Positions 33,959 to 41,072 of a stretch of DNA of 41,072 bases are shown one piece after another. The stretch is from Phycisphaerae bacterium (GTDB taxonomy: Bacteria; Planctomycetota; Phycisphaerae; UBA1845), in contig JAJDDY010000008.1 in the NCBI GenBank assembly GCA_029260075.1, forward strand, positions 1 through 41,072, read 5' to 3'. A model generated the notes under the pieces. The model did not search any database, was not told the DNA's origin, and was given only the letters and a program-made list of their open reading frames with translations. Position 1 is the stretch's first letter, and each line of letters begins with the position of its first letter. The position numbers and the translations under genes are program-made.

Positions 33959-34927
33959 CTATTCGTGCCTCACGGCATCCAGCATCTGCCTCGCCGTCGA
34001 CCAATCCAGCCAATGCTCAAACCACCACACCTTGTTCTTCCACTTCCCATATCGCGCATAGATGCGCTCAATCTGCCGCGCCGTGGGCTTCCTGCCCTTG
34101 GTGTGCGTTCGAGCCACATGGGCCACCGTGGCCGTGTCGATCGACAGACGATCGTGGCGGCCGAGGAACGACAACAAGTAATGGGCACTGGAAGGCCCGA
34201 TCCCGTGGATCGATCTCAAAAGTGCCAAGATGTCGTCACTTTCTACATCGTCATCGACAGCCATGCGGTCGAGCGCCTCCAAATCAAATCGCCCTTCGCA
34301 CACGTCGGTACAAAACGTAAGTATGGACGACGAACGATAACCGACGCGGGCCACCTCGATCAGATATTTCTCGCCCGCACGAAGTATCTCGCGAGACGTA
34401 GGCCATGCGTTGAGGTTTCGAAGTTCCGGCAGCGCCGGACCCAACTGCCCGATGCGGTTGATCGACTTCACCGCCTGCGTCCACGTCGTGTTGGTTCCAC
34501 ACAAGGCCTTAACAACGTTCTCCGCCATACACGCCGAGCGTAAGCTTCGACCGGCACCGATCGAAGGCAACACCGCAAGCGTTGGATGATCGTGACACAG
34601 CTCGAAGAAACCCGTCAAGTCCTGCCGACAACCGAGCACGAGTTCGATACGCTCGCGCATCGTTTCGACGACCGCGCGTGTCACTTCCGCGCCTTCGATC
34701 GTTAAGGAAAGCGTAACCGATCGTTTCGCGCTACGACTTTCCAAGACTGAAACGCGGTAGACGTCATGGCCAATTCGATCCATCACCTGAAAACACCGAC
34801 CCCCTTCGCTCCAACCCATCGGGGCGCACTCATGCCAGCCATGACTCAGGGCGGTCGCTTTCAACGAGAAGGGTTTCGGCACGCTAAGGGTTGCGCTATC
34901 CGCCAACATTGGTGTCATTTGCCGCAC
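33959..34927 (-). CDS. HhH-GPD family DNA glycosylase
   Basis: 322 residues from GTG 34927, with GGAG at 8 bases; ATG 34918 is an alternative. Residues 230-275 hold the helix-hairpin-helix LLRSIHGIGPSSAHYLLSFL and the conserved Asp in LSIDTATVAHV. The C-terminus (YARYGKWKNKVWWFEHWLDW) matches the AlkA/OGG side of the superfamily. The position of the catalytic Lys of bifunctional enzymes, next to the GxG, is Ser here, so a monofunctional glycosylase is expected. The first 110 residues form a beta-rich domain as in AlkA. It excises a damaged base; the substrate cannot be told. The gene converges on rodA. Confidence 0.85.
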   Translation of the reverse strand: MRQMTPMLADSATLSVPKPFSLKATALSHGWHECAPMGWSEGGRCFQVMDRIGHDVYRVSVLESRSAKRSVTLSLTIEGAEVTRAVVETMRERIELVLGCRQDLTGFFELCHDHPTLAVLPSIGAGRSLRSACMAENVVKALCGTNTTWTQAVKSINRIGQLGPALPELRNLNAWPTSREILRAGEKYLIEVARVGYRSSSILTFCTDVCEGRFDLEALDRMAVDDDVESDDILALLRSIHGIGPSSAHYLLSFLGRHDRLSIDTATVAHVARTHTKGRKPTARQIERIYARYGKWKNKVWWFEHWLDWSTARQMLDAVRHE

Positions 34928-35183
34928 TCATATTGCTCCCAAACCACACGCATAGCGTCGGACGACAGGCAGCCCGTCGATCCATACCACACGCTCTCTT
35001 TTCATCACCTATGCCAGCCCTTGCAACAGGCACAGGTGGATCGATATCGGACGTTCCGGACCGCTTGTCGCAGGTGGCATGTTACCAAGAATGTTAGTTT
35101 GCCGATAACCTTCTCCGGGCCAGTAAGTTACCGATTTACCGCTAGAAAAAACACAGTTCGCGTCAATATATGGGGTTTTATTC
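34928..35183. other. Intergenic stretch between divergent glycosylase and nrdJ
   Basis: AT-rich towards nrdJ. No gene was found. CAATATATGG at 35164-35173 is weakly like half of an NrdR box, but its partner is not convincing. Confidence 0.35.
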
Positions 35184-35211
35184 TTGACACCACCACCACA
35201 TAGAGTAGGAT
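35184..35211 (+). promoter_or_regulatory. Promoter of nrdJ
   Basis: Consensus TTGACA (35184-35189), 16 bases, then TAGGAT (35206-35211). Both hexamers and spacer length are identical to those of the histone-like gene promoter. Transcription would start near 35218, leaving a leader of about 200 bases. The B12-box elements of a cobalamin riboswitch were not found in it. Confidence 0.65.
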
Positions 35212-35425
35212 TGCAAATTGCCCGTTTAGTCTAGGTCGAGCCATAATGTCGACCGAGACGAGCCGAAATATGGCGTCCTCGCGTCGCCACAGAGTCGACA
35301 GCACACCATCGTCACGCACGCCTTTGGGCTGTGACGTGGGCGGCAGCGTCGTACCGGTCTTGACGGAAATCTTAAACACTTAGCCTGGCGTCATTACGGT
35401 CGTCAGCGGAGGCATGGTAGCCAAT

Positions 35426-38062
35426 ATGTCGGATGTGGTGGTTAGCAATCGTATCGGTCTGGTCAAGGAAGACATTCGAGACGCGCAGCCTGAGTTGGCG
35501 GAGAACGCCCTGCGTGTGCTCAAGGCGCGGTACCTGAAAAAGGACGAGAAGGGGCGGGTGACAGAATCGCCAGCCGACCTGTTACGGCGAGTGGCCAAGT
35601 CCATCGCCGAGGTCGAGTTGCTGCACGATTCCGACGACGAAAACCGCCGCGATTGGGAAGACCGCTTCTACTCGTTGATGGCTACCGGGCGGTTCATGCC
35701 CAACAGTCCTACGCTGATGAACGCCGGGCGCGAGATGGGCATGCTCAGTGCGTGCTTCGTGCTGCCGGTCGGCGACAGCATCGACGAGATTTTCGACTCG
35801 ATCAAATACACCGCCCTGATTCAAAAGGCGGGCGGCGGAACCGGCTTCGCCTTCGACGAGCTACGACCGACGGGTGACTACATCTCCACGTCGGGCGGTA
35901 CGACGAGCGGTCCGATTTCCTTCTGGCGTGCGTTTAGTGAAGCCACGAACGCCATTCAGCAAGGTGCGTTCCGACGCGGCGCCAACATGGGCATGATGAA
36001 CATTCATCACCCCGACATCCTGAAATTCCTCCACGCCAAGGAAAACCTCGACCAGTTCAACAACTACAACATCTCCGTCAAGATATCGGATGAGTGGATG
36101 GAGCAGTTCCTGAGCGATCCGGACGGCGACCACGTGGTCGTCAATCCGCGTACGGGGCTGCGCTACACCATGCCGAAGGATTTGGACATTTGGAAATACG
36201 ACCTGCGCACGCTCATTCCGCTCGATGCGGTAGAGGCGTCCGGTCAAGACTGTGCTGATTCCGAGGCAGCGCCGGCCGGCGAGGCGAAGAACGCCGACGT
36301 CGCCGTCTATTCACGCCGCGACCTCTGGACCATTATCATCACCAACGCGCACCGGACGGGCGAGCCCGGTGTGGCGTTTATGGATCGCATCAACGCCAAC
36401 AACCCCACGCCGCACATCGGACGGATGGAGGCGACCAACCCTTGTGGCGAACAGCCGCTGCTTCCGTTTGAAGCGTGTAATCTAGGCAGTATCAACCTTG
36501 CCCTCTTCGTCGTCGACGGCGACACCGGAAGCCCGCCGCATGTCGATTGGGACGCGTTGCGCACGACGGTCCACGAGAGCACGCGGTTCCTCGACAATGT
36601 GATCGACGCCAACAAGTACCCCCTCCCGCAGATCGACCGGATCTGCAAATCCAACCGCAAGATCGGTTTGGGCGTCATGGGGTTTGCGGACGCGCTGTTC
36701 AAGCTTGGCGTAGCCTACGACAGCGAAGCCGGCGTCGAATGGGGCGAGCGGTTCATGCGGTTCCTCGACGAAGAGTCGCACCGCTGCAGCGAGCAACTCG
36801 CCGCGCGGCGAGGCCCATTTCCGAACTGGAAGGGCAGTATCTGGGATACGAAGTTTCACCGGCCGATGCGCAACGCAACCTGTACGACCGTTGCGCCGAC
36901 CGGAACGATCAGCATTATCGCCAGCTGTTCCGGCGGCATCGAGCCGCTGTACAGTTTGGCCTTTTATCGCAACGTTCTTCGCGGCCAAGATGAAGGTCGG
37001 GCACCGATGATTGAGGTCAACCCGATTTTCAAAAAGGTCGCAGAAGATCAGGGGTTCATGAGCGAGGGTATGATGGAGCGCGTTGCCACGGACGGCACCC
37101 TCGCGCACCTTGACGACGTCCCGGACAACGTCAAGCGTCTCTTCGTGTGTGCCCACGACATCGCACCCGAATGGCACATGCGTATGCAGGCCGCGTTCCA
37201 GAAAACATGCGACGCCTCGATCTCCAAGACCATCAACTTTCCGAACGAATCCGCCGTCGACGACGTCGACAAGATTTATAGATTGGCCTACGAGTTGAAC
37301 TGCAAGGGTGTCACCGTGTACCGAGATGGCTGCCGCGCCCACCAGCCCATGGCCCTCAAGAAGCAAGACGCCGCAAAGACGGACTCGACAGCGTCGGCTG
37401 ACGAAACACCATCGCCGCCCGTAACGCTCAAACCGGCTGCACTTCCAGATATTCAAAGCGCCATTCGCGTCAGGCAGTTGACGCCCTTCGGCAACATGCA
37501 CATCAACATCACCGTCGATCCCCGTACCGAGCAAGAGCTGGAAGTGTTCGCTCAGCTTGGCAAGGGCGGCGACCTGGCCAACAGCGACCTCGAAGCCATC
37601 TGCCGCATGATCAGCCTCTGGTTGCGATCCGGCGGAGAGTTGCTACTGGTCATTCGGCAGCTTCACTCCATCGGTTCCAGCCTGCAGGTGCAGACCCGCG
37701 AGGGGAAAATCATGAGCCTCGGCGATGGTCTCGCCCGTGGCCTTCGCAAGTACCTAGACGTCAAGAACGAATGCGGGCTAGGCGTTCTGCTCGCTGGCAA
37801 GTTTGACCTTGAGACCTTGCGGCAAAAGATCGGTGGTAACGGCAACGGCAGGAACGGGAACGGGAACGGTCACAGCGGCACTTCGGCGTCGCGAACCGGC
37901 GTTTCTTCGAAATCTTCCGCTCGCGTGGCGAATAGACTCGACGCCGGAGGAATTCAGTGGCAACAGGCCCAATACAAGGTAATTTGCCCAGAATGCCAGA
38001 ATGCACTCCGTTTTAGTGAGGGCTGCGTGACTTGCGACTCTTGTGGGTTTTCGAAATGCTGA
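35426..38062 (+). CDS. nrdJ: Vitamin B12-dependent (class II) ribonucleotide reductase
   Basis: 878 residues from ATG 35426, with GGAGG at 13 bases; ATG 35414 in the same frame lies only one base after that site. The enzyme reduces ribonucleotides to deoxyribonucleotides with adenosylcobalamin and needs no oxygen. Motifs are Cys110 (LSACFVLPVGDS) and Cys340 (NPCGEQPLLPFE), Cys351 as the thiyl-radical residue (ACNLGSINL), APTGTISIIASCSGGIEP, and the NFPNESAVDDV segment. The C-terminus has a GN-rich linker (GGNGNGRNGNGNGHSG) and a zinc-ribbon-like end (CPECQNALRFSEGCVTCDSC) carrying the redox cysteines. It has its own promoter and terminator. Confidence 0.96.
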   Translation: MSDVVVSNRIGLVKEDIRDAQPELAENALRVLKARYLKKDEKGRVTESPADLLRRVAKSIAEVELLHDSDDENRRDWEDRFYSLMATGRFMPNSPTLMNAGREMGMLSACFVLPVGDSIDEIFDSIKYTALIQKAGGGTGFAFDELRPTGDYISTSGGTTSGPISFWRAFSEATNAIQQGAFRRGANMGMMNIHHPDILKFLHAKENLDQFNNYNISVKISDEWMEQFLSDPDGDHVVVNPRTGLRYTMPKDLDIWKYDLRTLIPLDAVEASGQDCADSEAAPAGEAKNADVAVYSRRDLWTIIITNAHRTGEPGVAFMDRINANNPTPHIGRMEATNPCGEQPLLPFEACNLGSINLALFVVDGDTGSPPHVDWDALRTTVHESTRFLDNVIDANKYPLPQIDRICKSNRKIGLGVMGFADALFKLGVAYDSEAGVEWGERFMRFLDEESHRCSEQLAARRGPFPNWKGSIWDTKFHRPMRNATCTTVAPTGTISIIASCSGGIEPLYSLAFYRNVLRGQDEGRAPMIEVNPIFKKVAEDQGFMSEGMMERVATDGTLAHLDDVPDNVKRLFVCAHDIAPEWHMRMQAAFQKTCDASISKTINFPNESAVDDVDKIYRLAYELNCKGVTVYRDGCRAHQPMALKKQDAAKTDSTASADETPSPPVTLKPAALPDIQSAIRVRQLTPFGNMHINITVDPRTEQELEVFAQLGKGGDLANSDLEAICRMISLWLRSGGELLLVIRQLHSIGSSLQVQTREGKIMSLGDGLARGLRKYLDVKNECGLGVLLAGKFDLETLRQKIGGNGNGRNGNGNGHSGTSASRTGVSSKSSARVANRLDAGGIQWQQAQYKVICPECQNALRFSEGCVTCDSCGFSKC

Positions 38063-38063
38063 A

Positions 38064-38098
38064 ACGCCCGATATTATTCGTAAGATTGGGTGTTTTTT
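38064..38098 (+). terminator. Rho-independent terminator of nrdJ
   Basis: ACGCCCGAT pairs with ATTGGGTGT (nine pairs, two of them G-U) around a 12-base loop, followed by T residues. It begins right after the nrdJ stop. Confidence 0.8.
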
Positions 38099-38133
38099 GC
38101 TGACTTTTCCGGTCGTTGTGCTAGAATAAATTG

Positions 38134-38345
38134 ACGAAGAACGAAAGCTTGACACGTATTTGTGTCGATAGAAGGTGGCGGAACGGCGCGGCTGGCAGGC
38201 AACGTTGAATTGGCCACGGCGTTCCGTATAAGACGACGATCATAATCCGGAGGTTGTCAAGTAGTGGTTTGATAATGACGTACCCGGCTTCTTTCCCCTC
38301 CGGAAAGCACCGTTCCGCCTTCGGGCGGGCGGTGCTTTCTTTTTT
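38134..38345 (+). ncRNA. Candidate structured small RNA of about 210 nt, unassigned
   Basis: The segment lies between the nrdJ terminator and a second strong terminator, so it should be a separate unit. TAGAAT at 38122-38127 could be its -10 element; the -35 is unclear. Local hairpins are visible: GACAC-GTATTT-GTGTC and CGGAACG/CGTTCCG enclosing TGGC/GCCA. No open frame with a ribosome-binding site fits. It matches none of tmRNA, SRP RNA, RNase P RNA, 6S RNA or the common riboswitches as far as I can judge. Confidence 0.4.
38304..38345 (+). terminator. Strong rho-independent terminator
   Basis: AAAGCACCG pairs with CGGTGCTTT, with an inner CCGCC-TTCG-GGCGG hairpin, followed by CTTTTTT. No gene ends directly before it, which points to a transcript starting after nrdJ. 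Confidence 0.88.
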
Positions 38346-38400
38346 GGATTTCCTCTCAAACACAGACGCCAAAGCTCTGTCACAGACAAGTGGGGCTGCG

Positions 38401-38632
38401 TTTATCCAATCAGGGCCGCGACCGTGAGGGAGCGGATTTCTCGAACTCCAAATCTGAGGCGTGACAAGGCACTGGTGTAGCGTCACAGCCAAATCTACGG
38501 GTCTGCGACGGAATCAGAGCCGTGGGCGCCAGCCAACGGACCGGTCCCACCGCCAGCGCGGCGGGCTCTGACCGGCGCGCCTGGCTCCGCTGGTGCGGGC
38601 GGCGACAACGCCCAGATTAGGGTGTGACGCTA
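38401..38632 (+). repeat. Composite family C repeat (copy with second part)
   Basis: GGGCCGCGACCGTGAGGGAG is a piece of the hairpin part. Then, from about 38475, the block GCCGTGGGCGCCAGCC with GGACCGGTCCCACCGCCAGC and GTGCGGGCGGCGACAAC matches 14442-14590. The remainder up to the rpsP promoter (38633-38885) has no recognised content. Confidence 0.78.
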
Positions 38633-38885
38633 CATTCGGCTCTGTCATTGCGGCATGGAAGCGCACGAATATACGTCGGACCAGGCTCAATTGGGGACTT
38701 TCGCACGGCGCGGCGCGGATGTCAGGGCGAGCGCATTCTAACTCTTGCGGTGTCGGGCTCGGCCGCGGGCTTCTTGTCCACCCGCTTCATGCGGCTGAAA
38801 ACTCGGATGGTACGCGGCGCGGGAGCCGAGACAGCAGGAGACTTCTTAGAATGCGGTTGCCATGGCGCGGATGTGGCCAGCCCTC

Positions 38886-38913
38886 TTGTCATGTCGAGAT
38901 TCCACGCTATACT
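38886..38913 (+). promoter_or_regulatory. Promoter of the rpsP operon
   Basis: TTGTCA and TATACT are separated by 16 bases, giving a start near 38920 and a leader of about 60 bases before rpsP. Confidence 0.65.
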
Positions 38914-38981
38914 CGCTGGGCTCCACCCGTGTGGGGTAGGTCGGATTGGCCGAAAATTGGCGTTGCGATTGGGAGCTCCCA

Positions 38982-39239
38982 GTGTCCGTTCGAATCAGGT
39001 TGAAACGTATTGGTCGTCGTCACCGCCCCTGCTACCGCCTCACGGTGGTGGACGGTCGTCGACCGCTTAACAGTAAGGTCATTGAAGAGCTAGGCCGCTA
39101 CGACCCGATCGAGCCGATCCAAGATCGCCAGCTTGAACTCAATCAAGATCGCATTGAGTACTGGCTCGGCGTTGGCGCAACACCAAGCGACACGGTCCGC
39201 CGGCTCCTCACCAGGGGCGGCATGACGGTGAAGACGTAA
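38982..39239 (+). CDS. rpsP: 30S ribosomal protein S16
   Basis: 85 residues from GTG 38982; GGGAG lies 6 bases upstream. SVRIRLKRIGRRHRPCYRLT is the invariant S16 N-terminus, followed by VVDGRRPLNSKVIEELGRYD and LELNQDRIEYWLGVGATPSD, ending RRLLTRGG. S16 binds 16S rRNA early in small-subunit assembly. It leads rpsP-trmD-rplS. The usual second gene, rimM, is absent from the 24-base gap to trmD. Confidence 0.97.
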   Translation: MSVRIRLKRIGRRHRPCYRLTVVDGRRPLNSKVIEELGRYDPIEPIQDRQLELNQDRIEYWLGVGATPSDTVRRLLTRGGMTVKT

Positions 39240-39263
39240 GGTAAGGATTGCGGATGTTGTCCG

Positions 39264-39977
39264 ATGCATATCGACGTGCTGACACTATTCCCGGAAGTGT
39301 TCGACCCGTACCTGTCGACGAGCATCGTCGGCCGGGCGGTCGAGGGCGGATTGGCGTCGATCGATTGCACGTCGTTTCGCGACTTCGCGCATGACAAGCA
39401 CCGCAGCGTAGACGATAGACCGTTCGGTGGCGGCCCGGGCATGCTCCTGATGTGCGGGCCGATTTTCGATACACTCGAAGACGTCGAGTCGCGCCGGACG
39501 GGCGAGCCCGTAAGAATTCTGCTCACCCCGCAGGGCGAGCCGCTCACGCAGCGCGTCGTGGCTGAGTTGGCCACCGCCCCGTGGCTGGTCATGCTTTGCG
39601 GTCACTACGAGGGATTCGACGAACGCATACGGACCGGAATTCCCGTCCGAGAGATTTCCATCGGAGACTACGTACTCTCCGGCGGTGAGCCAGCCGCCAT
39701 GGTGCTGATCGACGCGATCGTGCGATTGCTCCCCGGAGCGTTGGGTGCTGAGCACGCCGCAGCCGACGACTCGTTTTCGTCCGGTGTGTTGGAGCACCCG
39801 CAGTATACTCGGCCACGTGATTTCCGAGGCATGACCGTCCCCGACGTTCTGCTCTCCGGCGATCATGGAAAAATAGCAGGGTGGCGTAGTGAGCAGGCGA
39901 TTCAGCGAACGCATCGGCGTCGACCCGACTTGGCGATAGATAAACCGAACAGCCTCAGGCCTACCGCGTCTGGGTAA
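39264..39977 (+). CDS. trmD: tRNA (guanine-N1)-methyltransferase
   Basis: 237 residues. It methylates G37 of tRNAs that read CNN codons, preventing frameshifts, with S-adenosylmethionine bound in a trefoil knot. Motifs are [76 protein letters not shown] and [13 protein letters not shown]. The catalytic Asp lies in the C-terminal helical domain segment [10 protein letters not shown]. Length is normal. No strong ribosome-binding site is seen before the ATG; the ATG is fixed by the family N-terminus. Confidence 0.96.
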   Translation: MHIDVLTLFPEVFDPYLSTSIVGRAVEGGLASIDCTSFRDFAHDKHRSVDDRPFGGGPGMLLMCGPIFDTLEDVESRRTGEPVRILLTPQGEPLTQRVVAELATAPWLVMLCGHYEGFDERIRTGIPVREISIGDYVLSGGEPAAMVLIDAIVRLLPGALGAEHAAADDSFSSGVLEHPQYTRPRDFRGMTVPDVLLSGDHGKIAGWRSEQAIQRTHRRRPDLAIDKPNSLRPTASG

Positions 39978-40052
39978 GTGAACACAGTGGAAACTCGGCT
40001 GCATGGGCCACCGATGGTACGGTAGGCCGCAACCGATTTTCGGAGCAACGCG

Positions 40053-40448
40053 ATGAGACAACCGTTAATCGAGCTTGTGGAAAAGCCCTTCCTCAAGTCG
40101 AAGACCCCCGAGTTCCACGTCGGTGACACCGTCGATGTCCTTTGCCGGATCGTCGAAGGTGAAAAAGAACGCATCCAAAACTTCAACGGCACGGTCATCG
40201 CCCGGCGTGGTGCGGGGATGAACAAGCACTTCACCGTGCGCCGCATCGTCGGCAGTGAAGGTGTTGAGCGGATGTTCATGCTCCATTCACCCAACGTGGT
40301 CGACGTAAAGGTCCGCCGGCGGGGCAAGGTCCGTCGCGCCAAGCTGTACTATCTGCGTTACCGGATCGGCAAGGCCCGCAAGGTTCGTGAACTTCGCATC
40401 CATCATAAGAAGGTGTCTGCCAAGCCTGAGTTGGCTGCGGCGTCTTGA
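40053..40448 (+). CDS. rplS: 50S ribosomal protein L19
   Basis: 131 residues. GGAGCAACGCG directly precedes the ATG. L19 sits at the subunit interface. Conserved segments are PEFHVGDTVDVLCRIVEGEK, RIQNFNGTVIARRGAGMNKH, FTVRRIVGSEGVERMFMLHS, PNVVDVKVRRRGKVRRAKLY and YLRYRIGKARKVREL. The C-terminal HHKKVSAKPELAAAS tail is longer than in E. coli (115 residues). The 3' end overlaps yraN. Confidence 0.97.
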   Translation: MRQPLIELVEKPFLKSKTPEFHVGDTVDVLCRIVEGEKERIQNFNGTVIARRGAGMNKHFTVRRIVGSEGVERMFMLHSPNVVDVKVRRRGKVRRAKLYYLRYRIGKARKVRELRIHHKKVSAKPELAAAS

Positions 40449-40815
40449 CCGTAGGCAGGCGCTGGGGCGTCGAGGCGAACGGGCCGCGGCGCGCCACCTG
40501 AAGCGCCGCCGCCTGCGCATCATCGCCCGAAACTACCGCTGCCCCGCGGGCGAAGTCGATCTGATCTGCACCGATCAGGAAACCGTCGTGTTCGTCGAGG
40601 TCAAGACCCGCACGTCCGACGACGCACAAGACCCCCAAGACGCCGTATCCAACACTCAGCGCCGACGCCAATTCCAAGCCGCTCGGTTTTTTCTGAACGA
40701 AGCAACCGCTTCGCATCGCCCGGCACGTTTCGACATGGTGACGGTCCTGTGGCCGAAGCACGGCCGAGCCGACATCGAACACTTCGAAGACGCCTATCGC
40801 CCGGATCGCGACTGA
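40387..40815 (+). CDS. YraN/UPF0102 family endonuclease-like protein
   Basis: 142 residues from GTG 40387, which overlaps rplS by 62 bases; no other standard start codon lies between there and the conserved region, so this start is uncertain. The family motifs are GRRGERAAARHLKRRRLRII, NYRCPAGEVDLICTD with the conserved Glu and Asp, and VVFVEVKTR with the Glu-x-Lys of restriction-endonuclease-like folds (PF02021). The family has a Holliday-junction-resolvase-like fold; its cellular role is not settled. Genomic placement after rplS is common. Confidence 0.88.
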   Translation: MNFASIIRRCLPSLSWLRRLDRRQALGRRGERAAARHLKRRRLRIIARNYRCPAGEVDLICTDQETVVFVEVKTRTSDDAQDPQDAVSNTQRRRQFQAARFFLNEATASHRPARFDMVTVLWPKHGRADIEHFEDAYRPDRD

Positions 40816-40818
40816 CGC

Positions 40819-40930
40819 TTTGTCATGCCTCGAACGAGGAGTCAACCGAGCCGCGACGGTAACGGAGCGGAGGTTTGAGATCCGCCGAGATAGTTTCAAG
40901 ACACTCCCTTACGGTCGCGGCTCGGTTCGG
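40819..40930. repeat. Family C hairpin part (copy 3)
   Basis: Starts TTTGTCAT as at 14290. Arms around 40846-40869 and 40902-40925 (CCGAGCCGCGAC ... GTCGCGGCTCGG) pair as in 14322-14402. Confidence 0.7.
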
Positions 40931-40936
40931 ACGGGG

Positions 40937-41072
40937 TCCGTGACACTTCCGGCGGGAGGGGTGCGCCGAGTCAGAGCCGCAGGCGCCAGCCTGCGGACTC
41001 CCTGCGTCAGCATGTCACCGGGCTTGCGCCCGGTGCTCTGAAAAGCGCCCGACGCCGATTCTGTCACGCACC
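40937..41072 (-). mobile_element. MITE-like family E element, reverse copy, running off the window
   Basis: The reverse complement of 2076-2212, ending with the terminal sequence GATTCTGTCACGCACC at the last base. Differences are scattered over its length. The other inverted terminus is not visible at 40902-40936, where family C sits instead. Confidence 0.6.

Noticed and set aside
35164-35211. NrdR boxes upstream of nrdJ
   Set aside because: Only one weak AATATAT half-match; the second box at the required spacing is not convincing.
35218-35413. Cobalamin riboswitch in the nrdJ leader
   Set aside because: The B12-box and the conserved GCCACTG element were not found; GCCACAGAG alone is not enough.
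38593-39070. Two overlapping frames before rpsP
   Set aside because: They run through repeat DNA, the rpsP promoter and the rpsP start in other frames.

Overview
The window looks like chromosomal DNA of a GC-rich Planctomycetota-like bacterium. The indications are a secreted repeat protein with an IPTL-type C-terminal sorting signal, a secreted dehydrogenase with a dockerin-like tail, a 5S rRNA gene with no 23S gene beside it, a lysine-rich histone-like protein, a B12-dependent ribonucleotide reductase, and intergenic DNA crowded with short hairpin repeats. The taxon is an inference; no 16S gene is present.

Layout. 0.3-1.9 kb: a secreted VCBS/FG-GAP repeat protein. 1.9-8.0 kb: an accessory stretch with a MITE-like element, an ISL3-type insertion sequence that has cut the 5' end off an AlkD-like gene, an intact AlkD-like paralogue, decayed IS5-, IS66- and IS4-type remnants, and a response regulator whose receiver domain lacks the phospho-acceptor Asp. 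8.0-11.8 kb (minus strand): thiL-tsaE and rph-lipoprotein-rdgB. 12.2-14.3 kb: a diadenylate cyclase gene overlapping a YbbR/CdaR gene. 14.3-16.3 kb: a repeat block, a solitary 5S rRNA with terminator, a stand-alone Clp N-domain protein and a DUF454 membrane protein. 16.5-22.0 kb (minus): a serine hydrolase, the histone-like gene with readable promoter and terminator, about 860 bp of unexplained DNA, and a PQQ-type sugar dehydrogenase. 22.7-25.4 kb (minus): efp, thiG, thiS and a small membrane protein. 25.5-33.9 kb (plus): a tight run moeA-lnt-HEAT lipoprotein-mreD-mrdA-rodA, with overlapping or nearly touching genes, combining lipoprotein maturation with the cell-elongation machinery. 34-38 kb: a HhH-GPD DNA glycosylase (minus) and nrdJ (plus), followed by a possible structured RNA between two terminators. 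39-40.8 kb: rpsP-trmD-rplS-yraN.

Most genes are ordinary housekeeping genes. The unusual material is (i) at least five families of dispersed hairpin or inverted repeats, some inside coding sequence and one with compensatory stem changes; (ii) conserved proteins with altered key residues: the response regulator (Asp to Asn), the diadenylate cyclase (DGA to DLG), ThiS (13 residues after the terminal Gly-Gly) and EF-P (loop tip GNK); (iii) an unassigned RNA-like unit after nrdJ. No CRISPR array, toxin-antitoxin pair, defence island, prophage or tRNA was recognised. All calls are from reading the sequence; no database search was possible.
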